A stretch of DNA of 64,000 nt from Ekhidna sp051379705 (lineage in GTDB: Bacteria; Bacteroidota; Bacteroidia; Cytophagales; Cyclobacteriaceae): positions 3,782,001 to 3,846,000 of the forward strand of contig NZ_CP179868.1 in NCBI RefSeq assembly GCF_051379705.1, in the 5' to 3' direction. Shown one piece after another: positions 1-7,464 of the stretch (position 1 is the stretch's first letter; every line of letters begins with the position of its first letter). The notes beneath the pieces are model-generated. The model ran no database searches and had not been told where the DNA came from. It saw only the letters and a list, made by a program, of their open reading frames with translations. The position numbers and the translations under genes are program-made.

Positions 1-104
1 ACGGCTATTGATGCAAACATCATGAGGTATGATCCCATGGCATCATCTTTTTCTCTAGCGCTTAATTCGTTTGGTTGTGGAATTGGGTAGTATGCTTCGT
101 TCAT
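1..104 (-). CDS. Partial N-terminus of a small membrane protein (DUF4870-like)
   Basis: Only the first 34 codons are inside the window; the gene runs off the left edge. The ATG overlaps the TGA of the upstream DUF4389 gene as ATGA, which fixes the start and implies translational coupling. The visible protein starts MNEAYYPIPQPNEL, has a charged stretch (SAREKDD), then begins a hydrophobic segment (YLMMFASIA). Short Bacteroidota proteins that begin this way next to DUF4389 genes are often DUF4870 membrane proteins. That family call rests on the N-terminus and context alone and is tentative. Confidence 0.6.
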   Translation of the reverse strand, partial: MNEAYYPIPQPNELSAREKDDAMGSYLMMFASIA

Positions 105-685
105 GGTTTTCCAGAAAATGGAGGATAATCGTCTGTCATGAATGACATGTAAATATTAACTCGTGTCGCCCATCGAATGGTTCCAACATTGAATTCATGC
201 CAGCTTTGGGGGTAATTTGCAGTAAACAATACCGCCCACCACGCAAGAAATTGCAATACCATGGAGGCGATTGACCTGAAGATTAGAAGGAAGCCATGTG
301 GTAGGATTACATAAATTCCTCCAAATAAAAGCCTAAGTATCAAAACTCCACGGCTAAGTCTTTCCGGGTAAGGAATTTCCAACGTTACAAAATCATCCTT
401 TGCATCCATACCGAATGGAGGGTATCCATCACAGAGATTATATATACGCGCATTAACCCTCAGATTCCAGCGGTAGAGGCGCTCCTGAAATTCGAAAAAG
501 CTTTGAGGATATTGTCCTGTAAACAATACAATCCACCAGGAGATAAAGGATAGAATGGCTCCCCACAGTGAAACAAAAATGAGCAGAAATAGATGTGGTA
601 GTGCAATATATATCACACCAAAAAGCGTACGGAGTAAAAGCTCTCCTCGAGAGTATCTCTCCTGATACTTAATATCAATTTTCAT
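101..685 (-). CDS. DUF4389 membrane protein with an internal duplication
   Basis: The 194-residue protein contains two copies of one unit. Each has Y-x-E-R-x-S-R-G, then L-R-x-L-F-G-x-I-Y, a hydrophobic segment starting LPHxFLLIF, WWxVLFT, a YPQS motif, a bundle of Trp/Arg residues, and an ending of DDYPPF or DGYPPF. The copies span roughly residues 8-93 and 107-191. Each carries two hydrophobic stretches, so about four membrane segments are expected. This is the DUF4389 layout; the function is unknown. The gene is translationally coupled by ATGA to the partial gene at 1-104, so the two probably work together in the membrane. Confidence 0.85.
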   Translation of the reverse strand: MKIDIKYQERYSRGELLLRTLFGVIYIALPHLFLLIFVSLWGAILSFISWWIVLFTGQYPQSFFEFQERLYRWNLRVNARIYNLCDGYPPFGMDAKDDFVTLEIPYPERLSRGVLILRLLFGGIYVILPHGFLLIFRSIASMVLQFLAWWAVLFTANYPQSWHEFNVGTIRWATRVNIYMSFMTDDYPPFSGKP

Positions 686-754
686 GTTTGGTAAGGTTAG
701 GTTTAGATGGTAAGATAAAAAGAGCTTGAAAATTTTTAAAAATTAGTATAAAAA

Positions 755-778
755 AAGCCCTGAATTGCTCCAGGGCTA
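755..778 (-). terminator. Intrinsic terminator-like hairpin, minus strand
   Basis: AGCCCTG (756-762) pairs perfectly with CAGGGCT (771-777). On the minus strand the stem is followed by a run of at least six T. It lies between the DUF4389 start and the separate terminator of the S9 peptidase gene, so it would end a different, short minus-strand transcript (see 686-1012). Confidence 0.6.
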
Positions 779-960
779 AATCTATCAGCTCTTAATAGCT
801 TAACCTAATCGTATTATGAGTGGTGATAGATGTTTTTTAAACAGCAATAAGAGTGCCGTTATTACGATAATTTAAGCTTTTCATTCATACAGACGAGATT
901 ATGGGTGATTGGGTTATGCTTAAATCTACTTTTGAAGTAAAAAAATATATTAGATAAATA

Positions 961-990
961 AAAAGCCCCGAATATCTTCGAGGCTTTTTA
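961..990 (-). terminator. Intrinsic terminator of the S9 peptidase gene
   Basis: On the minus strand GCCTCGAA pairs with TTCGGGGC around a GATA loop, using one G-T wobble. The stem is extended by A/T pairs and ends in a T run. On the plus strand the wobble becomes a C-A mismatch, so minus is the favoured direction. It lies 23 nt after the peptidase stop codon. Confidence 0.75.
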
Positions 991-1012
991 AATATCTATA
1001 GAATGTGGGTTG

Positions 1013-3181
1013 CTATTCTTCTATTCCTTCAAGGTCAAGTAAAAATGCATATTGTAGAGCTGTTGTCTTATATCTTTTAAATCGACCTGAAGCTCCACCA
1101 TGCCCCGCTTCCATGTCGGTATCCAGAACTAAGAGGTTGTCGTCCGTTTTCATATCACGCAACTTTGCCACCCATTTAGCCGGTTCCCAATATTGAACCT
1201 GCGAATCGAATAGACCTGTGGTCACCAGCATGTTTGGATAATCCTGATTTGACACCTGATCGTAAGGTGAATAGGACATCATGTACTCATAAGATTCGAG
1301 ATTCTTTGGGTTGCCCCATTCGTCAAATTCATTGGTTGTCAAAGGAATGGTTTCATCCCACATTGTTGAAACAACATCTACGAATGGTACAGCCGCAAGA
1401 ATTCCATTATATAGCTCAGGAGCAAGGTTTACTACAGCTCCCATAAGCAATCCGCCTGCACTTCCTCCTTGTGCATACAGATGCTCAGCAGATGTGTATT
1501 TCTCTTCAATCAGGAACTTCGAGCAATCGACGAAATCATTAAAGGTGTTCATTTTCTTAAACATCTTCCCATCTTCATACCATTGGCGCCCCATCAATTG
1601 TCCACCACGTATATGTGCAATGGCAAAAGCATAACCTCTATCAAGTAAGCTTAAGCGAACAGAACTAAAACTTGCATCTATTGTAGCTCCATATGAACCA
1701 TAGCCATACTGTAGAAGCGGACCAGATCCGTCTTTCTTAAATCCTTTTTTATATACGATCGAAATTGGCACTTTCTCCCCATCGCGAGCGGTTGCCCAAA
1801 GCCTTTCAGTTATGTAATCTTCTGGATTGTGACCACCAACTACTTCTTGCTGTTTCTTCAGAGTTTTTTCACGAGTCTCCATGTTGTAATCGAACGTAGA
1901 GTTTGGTGTAGTCATGGAAGTATAGCCAAATCGAAGAATGTTAGTATTGAATTCAGCGTTTACAGATGTGTATGCATTGTACGCAGGCTCTCCAAAATCA
2001 AGGTAGTGTTCATCACCGGAAGTCTGATTGATGACTCTGAGATTACTCAAGCCATTGGCTCGCTCATCGACCACCATAAAGTCATTGAAAAGCTCTATCC
2101 CTTCCAGCAGTACATCTTCTCTGTGAGCTATTACTTCCTTCCAGTTTTCTTTACCGGTCGCATTTACTGGAGTTTCCATCAATCGGAAGTTGGTCGCATC
2201 CCAATTGGTCACAATGTAAAATTTGTCCTCGAAGTGAGAGATACTATATTCATGAGCTTTTTCATCTCTAGGGATAAATTGTTTGAATTCTCCTCTAGGA
2301 TTGTTAGCATCCAGAACATGATAATCACTTACGAGCGTGCTGCTGTTGTAAATGATTATGTAATCATCCGATTTCGATTTATATACGCCAATGTAGTATG
2401 AAGGATCTTTTTCGTGATAAACCATCACATCGGTTTCTGGCTGAGTGCCAAGTTCGTGGCGGTATATTTTCTCTGATAGAAGAGAAACCTTGTTTTTGGC
2501 TGTGTAGAAAAAGGTATTATTATCATTGGCCCAGGCACCACCACCGGTTGTGTTAGCGATTTGATCATCGATCATCTCACCAGTCTCAAGGTTTTTGAAT
2601 CGAATGGTGTAAATCCTTCTGCTTAATGTGTCTTCTGCAAATGCAAGGATTTTATTATTGGGACTTACATTTAGGCCACCAGCAGCGTAATAGTCATATC
2701 CTTCTGCCAACTCATTCACATTGATTAATACCTCTTCTTCAGCTTCGAGAGTACCTTTCTTTCGGCAATAGATTGGGTATTCCCCACCCTCTTCATAGCG
2801 GGTATAATACCAGTATCCATTCGATAAATAAGGGACAGATTCGTCTGTTTGCTTTATGCGTCCAACAATTTCATCATATAGCTTTTCTTGTAATGTTTCG
2901 GTGTGAGACATCACAGTTTTGGTGTAATCATTTTCTGCATTTAAATAAGCCAAAACTTCCTTAGTATGTTCGTCAGGATTTTCCGCTCTCTTTTGCTCAT
3001 CCGTAAGGCGCATCCAGAAGTAGGGATCTACTCTGGTTTGTCCATGTTCCTTCAAAATGGTATCAGCCTTAGCTGCAACAGGTGCATCAGGTCTCATAGG
3101 TTTTTTTTCTGTTGTTTGGTTGGTGCATGCCCCAAGAAGAATAATTCCCGTAAGCAATGCAATTGATTTGAGATGTCTCAT
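1013..3181 (-). CDS. S9 prolyl oligopeptidase family peptidase (oligopeptidase B-like), lipoprotein
   Basis: The 722-residue protein has an N-terminal seven-bladed propeller and a C-terminal alpha/beta-hydrolase domain, the layout and length of oligopeptidase B (PtrB). That family cleaves oligopeptides after basic residues. The triad is visible: Ser574 in GGSAGG, Asp659 in GLFDSQV and His694 in EAGHGGASG. I chose the ATG at 3181 over the longer frame starting at 3220 because it gives a lipoprotein signal (MRHLKSIALLTGIILLGAC) with a LGAC lipobox, so the enzyme is probably anchored in the periplasm or outer membrane. It is a single-gene unit followed by its own terminator. Confidence 0.93.
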   Translation of the reverse strand: MRHLKSIALLTGIILLGACTNQTTEKKPMRPDAPVAAKADTILKEHGQTRVDPYFWMRLTDEQKRAENPDEHTKEVLAYLNAENDYTKTVMSHTETLQEKLYDEIVGRIKQTDESVPYLSNGYWYYTRYEEGGEYPIYCRKKGTLEAEEEVLINVNELAEGYDYYAAGGLNVSPNNKILAFAEDTLSRRIYTIRFKNLETGEMIDDQIANTTGGGAWANDNNTFFYTAKNKVSLLSEKIYRHELGTQPETDVMVYHEKDPSYYIGVYKSKSDDYIIIYNSSTLVSDYHVLDANNPRGEFKQFIPRDEKAHEYSISHFEDKFYIVTNWDATNFRLMETPVNATGKENWKEVIAHREDVLLEGIELFNDFMVVDERANGLSNLRVINQTSGDEHYLDFGEPAYNAYTSVNAEFNTNILRFGYTSMTTPNSTFDYNMETREKTLKKQQEVVGGHNPEDYITERLWATARDGEKVPISIVYKKGFKKDGSGPLLQYGYGSYGATIDASFSSVRLSLLDRGYAFAIAHIRGGQLMGRQWYEDGKMFKKMNTFNDFVDCSKFLIEEKYTSAEHLYAQGGSAGGLLMGAVVNLAPELYNGILAAVPFVDVVSTMWDETIPLTTNEFDEWGNPKNLESYEYMMSYSPYDQVSNQDYPNMLVTTGLFDSQVQYWEPAKWVAKLRDMKTDDNLLVLDTDMEAGHGGASGRFKRYKTTALQYAFLLDLEGIEE

Positions 3182-3260
3182 TGTTGAATTAGATTTTATG
3201 GCGGCAAGTTCCCCATTCAATTAAAATAATCCTAATGGCTTTATATAATCGGTTTAAATA

Positions 3261-3292
3261 AAAAAAGGCAGGCTTAGGAGCCTGCCTTTTTT
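3261..3292 (-). terminator. Intrinsic terminator of the aldolase/HAD operon
   Basis: AAAAAAGGCAGGC (3261-3273), a 6-nt loop and GCCTGCCTTTTTT (3280-3292) form a perfect 13-bp inverted repeat. It lies 15 nt after the stop of the 3-hydroxyacyl-CoA dehydrogenase gene and would terminate minus-strand transcription with a T run. Confidence 0.85.
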
Positions 3293-3307
3293 CAATTTCT
3301 AGCCTTT

Positions 3308-4198
3308 CTATTTCGAGAACATTTCGCTTACCACAAGTTCTTTTGAACCTGGTGTGTATTTATAAAACCCTTCTCCGGTTTTAGCTCCAAGATACCCAGC
3401 AGTTACCATGTTTACTAACAAGGGACATGGTGCATATTTTGGATTACCAAATCCTTCGTAGAGGACATTCATGATCGAGAGGCAGACATCAAGGCCAATA
3501 AAATCTGCAAGGTGCAAAGGACCCATCGGGTGAGCCATTCCTAGTTTCATTACAGTGTCGATTTCTTCAACTCCAGCTACACCTTCGTGTAATGTGATAA
3601 TCGCCTCGTTGATCATAGGCATAAGAATTCTATTGGCAACGAATCCAGGGTAGTCATTTACTTCAACTGGAACTTTACCTAGTTTCTTACTCATCTCCAT
3701 GATGGTAGAAGTGGTTTCGTCGGTTGTTGCGTAACCACGAATGACTTCAATAAGCTTCATCACGGGCACAGGATTCATGAAATGCATCCCGATTACTTTG
3801 TCCGGTCGCTCAGTGGCTGCAGCAATCTTGGTAATGGAAATCGAAGATGTATTAGTGGATAGAATGGCACCATCAGGAGCATGCGTATCCATGGTTTCGA
3901 AAATCTTCTTTTTGATGTCAAAGTTCTCGGTAGCTGCCTCTACAACTAAGTCTGCATTTTTAACACCTTCTTCTGTGGAGGTGAATGTGCTAATATTCTT
4001 AAGTGCGGCTTCCTTATCAGCTTCGCTAATCTTCTCTTTCTGAACCATTCGATCCAGATTCTTTGAGATGGTTGCAATTGCTTTTTCTAAAGCACCTTCG
4101 TTTATGTCGATTAGTGAAACAGTGAAACCACTTTGAGCGAAAACGTGAGCGATACCATTTCCCATGGTTCCGCTTCCTATAACAGATATATTCTTCAT
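3308..4198 (-). CDS. 3-hydroxyacyl-CoA (3-hydroxybutyryl-CoA) dehydrogenase
   Basis: This 296-residue protein is a short, single-function NAD(P)-dependent dehydrogenase that oxidises 3-hydroxyacyl-CoA to 3-ketoacyl-CoA. A Rossmann motif, GSGTMGNGIA, lies at the N-terminus. The family motifs STNTSS, GMHFMNPVPVMKLIEV and DYPGFVANRILMPMINEA follow, and the C-terminal helical domain contains GPLHLADFIGLD. The conserved His (GMHFMNP) and Ser/Asn of the active site are present. The ATG at 4198 is chosen because it starts directly at MKNISVIGSG; an upstream in-frame ATG at 4225 would overlap the aldolase gene. Only 5 nt separate it from the aldolase stop, so the two form an operon. Confidence 0.93.
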   Translation of the reverse strand: MKNISVIGSGTMGNGIAHVFAQSGFTVSLIDINEGALEKAIATISKNLDRMVQKEKISEADKEAALKNISTFTSTEEGVKNADLVVEAATENFDIKKKIFETMDTHAPDGAILSTNTSSISITKIAAATERPDKVIGMHFMNPVPVMKLIEVIRGYATTDETTSTIMEMSKKLGKVPVEVNDYPGFVANRILMPMINEAIITLHEGVAGVEEIDTVMKLGMAHPMGPLHLADFIGLDVCLSIMNVLYEGFGNPKYAPCPLLVNMVTAGYLGAKTGEGFYKYTPGSKELVVSEMFSK

Positions 4199-4203
4199 TT
4201 TTC

Positions 4204-5268
4204 TTAAGCGTTCTTTCCTACACAATTCAAATCCTCAAAAGCAAGTTTCAATCTCTCAACAAACGATTTTTCTGCTTCGCGAACCCAAACTCGTGGATCA
4301 TAAAACTTCTTGTTTGGTTTGTCATCTCCCTCAGGATTTCCAATCTGGGCTTGAAGATAACCTTCTTTGTCTTGGTAGTAACCTCTTACGCCATCCCAGT
4401 AAGCCCACTGCAGATCTGTGTCTATATTCATTTTGATAGCGCCATAGGAAATAGCCTCTCTGATTTCTTCTCTGGAGGATCCTGATCCACCGTGGAAAAC
4501 AAAGTTTACCGGATTGCTGGATGTGCTGTGCTTTTCTTGAATATGATCCTGAGAGTTTTTGAGAATGATTGGCGTAAGCTTTACGTTACCGGGTTTGTAA
4601 ACACCATGCACATTTCCGAAAGCTGCAGCTATGGTGAAATTATCGCTTACTTCCTTAAGTTTTTCATAGGCATAAGCAACTTCTTCCGGTTGGGTGTATA
4701 GCATTGAATTGTCGATATCAGAGTTATCCACACCGTCTTCTTCGCCACCTGTTACTCCAAGTTCAATTTCAAGCGTCATCCCCATTTTGGCCATTCGCTT
4801 GAAGTACTCAACACACGTTCCAATATTATCTTCAATTGGCTCTTCAGAAAGATCCAACATATGAGAAGAGTAGAGGGGTTTTCCAGTTTGCTCGAAATGT
4901 TTTTCTCCAGCATCCAATAGACCATCGATCCAGGGAAGTAATTTTCTTGCGGCATGATCTGTATGTAATACCACAGATACACCATAAGCCTCGGCCAGCT
5001 GATGAACGTGATGTGCACCAGCGACTCCTCCTGCAATTGCTGCCGCTTGTCCGTCATTGGAGAGGCCTTTACCAGCCATGAACGCAGCTCCACCATTCGA
5101 AAACTGTATCATCACAGGTGAATTGGCGTCTCTAGCTGTTTCCAGAACTGCATTTACAGTACTTGAGCTTGTAACGTTTACCGCGGGTAATGCAAAATCG
5201 TTTTCGTTGGCATAGTTAAGAAGGTCTGTGACTTCCTGTCCGGTCAGTACACCAGGTCTAAATTTCAT
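4204..5268 (-). CDS. fbaA: Class II fructose-bisphosphate aldolase
   Basis: This cytosolic zinc enzyme of glycolysis and gluconeogenesis interconverts fructose-1,6-bisphosphate with dihydroxyacetone phosphate and glyceraldehyde-3-phosphate. At 354 residues it has the E. coli FbaA (class IIA) length. Visible signatures are VVLHTDHA with the catalytic Asp and a zinc His, the glycine/acid loop GVTGGEEDGVDN, AFGNVHGVY and FHGGSGSS with zinc His residues, and MNIDTD for phosphate binding. A Bacteroidota-type -7 box sits about 40 nt upstream, so it has its own promoter. The dehydrogenase gene follows after 5 nt. Confidence 0.96.
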   Translation of the reverse strand: MKFRPGVLTGQEVTDLLNYANENDFALPAVNVTSSSTVNAVLETARDANSPVMIQFSNGGAAFMAGKGLSNDGQAAAIAGGVAGAHHVHQLAEAYGVSVVLHTDHAARKLLPWIDGLLDAGEKHFEQTGKPLYSSHMLDLSEEPIEDNIGTCVEYFKRMAKMGMTLEIELGVTGGEEDGVDNSDIDNSMLYTQPEEVAYAYEKLKEVSDNFTIAAAFGNVHGVYKPGNVKLTPIILKNSQDHIQEKHSTSSNPVNFVFHGGSGSSREEIREAISYGAIKMNIDTDLQWAYWDGVRGYYQDKEGYLQAQIGNPEGDDKPNKKFYDPRVWVREAEKSFVERLKLAFEDLNCVGKNA

Positions 5269-5308
5269 TGTATAGATGTTTGAGAGTTATAAACAGAATT
5301 TCGTTCCG

Positions 5309-5316
5309 CAAATATA
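5309..5316 (-). promoter_or_regulatory. -7 box (TATATTTG) of the fbaA promoter
   Basis: Read on the minus strand this is a perfect TAnnTTTG match to the Bacteroidota sigma-ABfr -7 consensus. A T-rich TTTTC lies about 18 nt further upstream as a weak -33 element. Transcription would start near 5302, giving a leader of about 34 nt before the fbaA ATG. Confidence 0.5.
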
Positions 5317-5344
5317 ACTTCTAGTACAAGGAATGAAAACGAAC

Positions 5345-5491
5345 TTATGCTTCGTTGTATGCTTGCTGTATGGTAGAGGGATCCACTTTTGGGTCAGAAT
5401 CGATTAGCTGTGATTCTTCATCCCACTTGTAAGCTGCGACAGCAAATAGCGTGATTAAAAAAAGTAGTTTGATTAGGATCTTCCACTTCAT
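5345..5491 (-). CDS. Small membrane-anchored peptide, 48 residues
   Basis: An ATG frame of 48 codons starts MKWKILIKLLFLITLFAVAA, a basic N-terminus followed by one hydrophobic helix. It continues as a polar tail rich in Asp, Glu and Gln that ends QAYNEA. An in-frame ATG at 5509 would add six residues. The basic-hydrophobic-acidic layout is that of a small single-pass membrane protein with its tail outside or in the periplasm, or of an uncleaved signal anchor. It lies between the DUF6249 and fbaA genes on the same strand, 76 nt upstream of fbaA. I do not recognise a family. Its reality rests on composition alone. Confidence 0.5.
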   Translation of the reverse strand: MKWKILIKLLFLITLFAVAAYKWDEESQLIDSDPKVDPSTIQQAYNEA

Positions 5492-5591
5492 AGGACTCTT
5501 TAGACCCATGCTATGTGCCAATGGTTTAAAAAGGTTTTGGAAAAGGGTCTTTTATAGACGAATGGTCTATTTTCTTAGACGAAATAAAATA

Positions 5592-5637
5592 TGGCGCAAC
5601 CGCATTATTTTGAGTTTTTGTCCTTTGAGTTGCGCCA
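5592..5637 (-). promoter_or_regulatory. Long-loop inverted repeat TGGCGCAAC / GTTGCGCCA
   Basis: A perfect 9-bp GC-rich stem (5592-5600 with 5629-5637) encloses a 28-nt AT-rich loop, just after the DUF6249 stop. On the minus strand it is followed by ATATTTTATTT, so it may act as a long-loop terminator or mRNA 3'-end structure. It stands out in an AT-rich region. Downstream of it on the minus strand is a direct repeat, TAGACGAA, at 5555 and 5576. Confidence 0.4.
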
Positions 5638-5646
5638 ATATTTTCA

Positions 5647-5979
5647 TTAGTCATCTAATTCCTTCTTCATCATTGCATAGTATATCAAGAAACCAATTGC
5701 AATGCTAACGGCCTCAATACCGTACGGCATAGCTTCATCATTGTCGAGATTCATCGCATCAATAACAATTAGTCCCAGACCTCCAAATAGCACGATCAAT
5801 CCCCACTTCAGGGCATTTTGCCTACTATCTTTCTTATCGAAGAGATTTGCTGTGTCACTGTTTACCATGTCTTTGTCAATTAGCTTCTTTTTAAGTGAAT
5901 AATTTGTAAGGATAGATACAAAAAGTATTACTGATCCAAATACTGATATAATGGCCACTATTGGTATTAATTCGTCCAT
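5647..5979 (-). CDS. DUF6249-like small membrane protein
   Basis: The 110-residue protein has three hydrophobic segments: IPIVAIISVFGSVILFVSIL near the N-terminus, then WGLIVLFGGLGLIVIDAM and VSIAIGFLIYYAMM. A charged linker of about 35 residues follows the first. The order of segments matches DUF6249 proteins of Bacteroidota, which are commonly found beside ECF sigma factor genes as here. The function is unknown. It is divergent from the sigma factor gene, and the 127-nt region between them carries an inverted repeat that could co-regulate both. Confidence 0.7.
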   Translation of the reverse strand: MDELIPIVAIISVFGSVILFVSILTNYSLKKKLIDKDMVNSDTANLFDKKDSRQNALKWGLIVLFGGLGLIVIDAMNLDNDEAMPYGIEAVSIAIGFLIYYAMMKKELDD

Positions 5980-6034
5980 AATTGTTTAATTTTTAAGTTC
6001 AACATTTCCCATTTAGACAAGCAGTTGGGTTTGG

Positions 6035-6075
6035 AATGTTGCAGTTCAAATAAAAATATTTTTTGATGCAACATT
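6035..6075. promoter_or_regulatory. Inverted repeat AATGTTGCA / TGCAACATT in the DUF6249-sigma intergenic region
   Basis: AATGTTGCA (6035-6043) and TGCAACATT (6067-6075) are perfect 9-nt inverted copies 23 nt apart. A third CAACATT lies at 6000-6006. The arms flank an AT-rich stretch that is a natural place for the sigma gene promoter. This is a candidate operator or ECF-type promoter element for autoregulation; there is no direct evidence of binding. Confidence 0.4.
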
Positions 6076-6106
6076 TTTGTTGATCGTATTGACTAACTAA
6101 ATATCC

Positions 6107-6652
6107 ATGGATGAAAAGCAGTTAGTAAGGCAGGTATTAAGCGGTAGCGATTCAGCGATCAGATTACTTATATCAAAGTATGAAAGATTGGTGATTCATA
6201 TGGTTGCTCGCGTGGTATCTGACAACATGGATAGAGAGGAGTTGTGTCAGGATGTTTTTGTGAAAGTGATTAACAAGTTGAATGGATTTAATTTTGATTC
6301 GAAGCTTTCGACATGGATAGCAACAATCGCCTATCGGATGGCGGTTAATTTTGCTAAGAAGAAAAAGCTGGATCAAGTAGATCTGGATCAAGTGGAATTT
6401 AAAGTGGGGGAGGACTTTGAAGTGACAGAAGTAGAAGACACCAAGAAGTTTATTCATAAATTGGTGGATCAGCTTCCGGTAAACTACAAATCAGTTTTGA
6501 CTTTGTTTTACTTGGATGGTTTCAGTTACCCAGAGATAGTAGAAATCACCGGGATGCCAGAAGGAACAGTGAAAAACTATATTCACAGAGCCAGACTGAA
6601 GTTGAAAAAAATAGTTGAAGAACATGCCCGAAAGGAGGTAGCATTGATATGA
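6107..6652 (+). CDS. ECF-type RNA polymerase sigma factor
   Basis: The 181-residue protein has the two-domain ECF layout. Region 2 spans about residues 10-85, with ISKYERLVIHMVARVV, EELCQDVFVKVI and FDSKLSTWIATIAYRMAVNF, which contact core polymerase and the -10 element. Region 4 spans about 115-170, with LPVNYKSVLTLFYLDGFSYPEIVEITGMPEGTVKNYIHRAR, the -35 recognition helix-turn-helix. It overlaps the next gene by ATGA, so the downstream membrane protein is co-translated and is the likely anti-sigma partner. Its target genes cannot be told from the window. Confidence 0.93.
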   Translation: MDEKQLVRQVLSGSDSAIRLLISKYERLVIHMVARVVSDNMDREELCQDVFVKVINKLNGFNFDSKLSTWIATIAYRMAVNFAKKKKLDQVDLDQVEFKVGEDFEVTEVEDTKKFIHKLVDQLPVNYKSVLTLFYLDGFSYPEIVEITGMPEGTVKNYIHRARLKLKKIVEEHARKEVALI

Positions 6653-6990
6653 AAAAAATTGAACAATTAATTGATGAAGTACTGAAGACCGAGCCGGACT
6701 TTCAGTTGAGGAAAGACTTTAAGGATCGCGTCGTTCATGTCATCAAGCGACAGGAAAAAGCAAGCCAGCGAAAACTATATTTTTGGATGGCTTTGGGTAC
6801 ACTTATCATTTTTGGTTTTGGTTATGCAACCATAGCCTATTTTCTGCCCGGTACATTTGAAAGCTTTAAGGGCTTGAATGATGGAGTTTCAGGTATTATT
6901 CCACTAGCAGTCTTGATAGGTTTGTTGACTATTGTGGTTCAATACCTGGATAAGCGACTAGTGAAAAACAAACTTTTAATGAATATTTAG
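6649..6990 (+). CDS. Small membrane protein coupled to the sigma factor (putative anti-sigma partner)
   Basis: The 113-residue protein has an N-terminal cytoplasmic helix region of about 45 residues, MKKIEQLIDEVLKTEPDF onward. Two transmembrane helices follow, at about 45-68 (FWMALGTLIIFGFGYATIAYFL) and 83-102 (IIPLAVLIGLLTIVVQYL), and a short basic tail ends it. No zinc-binding anti-sigma motif (HxxxCxxC) is present. The ATGA overlap with the ECF sigma gene and the membrane-plus-cytoplasmic design suggest an atypical anti-sigma factor. That role is inferred from position. Confidence 0.75.
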   Translation: MKKIEQLIDEVLKTEPDFQLRKDFKDRVVHVIKRQEKASQRKLYFWMALGTLIIFGFGYATIAYFLPGTFESFKGLNDGVSGIIPLAVLIGLLTIVVQYLDKRLVKNKLLMNI

Positions 6991-6991
6991 C

Positions 6992-7384
6992 TTATAGAAA
7001 GGGAGCATCTATGGGCTCCCAAAGTTCGATCTTTCTGCCTTCAGGATCCATGATCCAACCAAATTTCCCATATTCAAATTCTTCTATTTCGCCAACGACT
7101 TCTACACCTTCCTCTTTCAGTTGCTCTAATAGTTCAACTAGATTTTCAACTCGATAATTAAACATATACTCCTTCTCGCTGGGACCAAAGTAGGTTGTGT
7201 CTTTATCGAATGGACTCCAAGCCGTAGTACAAACTTGTTCTTTATTGTCATGGTCTCTCCACTTAAATAAACCACCATATTGGTCCGATTCAATTCCAAG
7301 GTGAGATCGGTACCAATCTTTCATCTTTTGAGGATCTTCTGTCTTAAAAAAGATACCTCCAATTCCTGTTACTCTTTTTTTCAT
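6992..7384 (-). CDS. VOC/glyoxalase family protein
   Basis: The 130-residue protein has the paired beta-alpha-beta-beta-beta fold of vicinal-oxygen-chelate proteins. Signatures are GIGGIFFKTEDPQKMKDWYR with HLGI, YMFNYRVENLVELLEQLKEEGV, and the closing FGWIMDPEGRKIELWEP with a metal-ligand Glu. The substrate is unknown; many Bacteroidota paralogues are annotated only as glyoxalase or bleomycin-resistance proteins. The ATG at 7384 (MKKRVTG) fits the family better than 7405. It is convergent with the sigma factor operon, with a single base between the stops. Confidence 0.85.
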   Translation of the reverse strand: MKKRVTGIGGIFFKTEDPQKMKDWYRSHLGIESDQYGGLFKWRDHDNKEQVCTTAWSPFDKDTTYFGPSEKEYMFNYRVENLVELLEQLKEEGVEVVGEIEEFEYGKFGWIMDPEGRKIELWEPIDAPFL

Positions 7385-7464
7385 ATCGGATGTGTTTTGA
7401 TCCAAATAAAGAGATTAATATTTGGTCTCAAAAAAGAAATATGAAAATCACCTGAAAGGGTGAG

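Larger units (their letters stand above)
686..1012. other. 327-nt intergenic stretch bounded by two minus-strand terminators
   Basis: No protein gene is convincing here; the longest ATG frame in the middle on the minus strand is eight codons. The stretch holds one terminator at its right end (961-990), belonging to the S9 peptidase gene, and a second at 755-778. The roughly 180 nt between them is AT-rich and could encode a small RNA that ends at the second hairpin, but I see no conserved RNA motif. It also holds the upstream region of the DUF4389 gene. Confidence 0.4.

Noticed and set aside
840..900. An 8-codon ATG frame on the minus strand between the two terminators.
   Set aside because: It is too short and lacks codon patterns of a leader peptide; no amino acid is enriched.
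5555..5583. Direct repeat TAGACGAA as a regulator site.
   Set aside because: Only two short copies without symmetry in AT-rich DNA; mentioned in the 5592-5637 entry but not strong enough alone.
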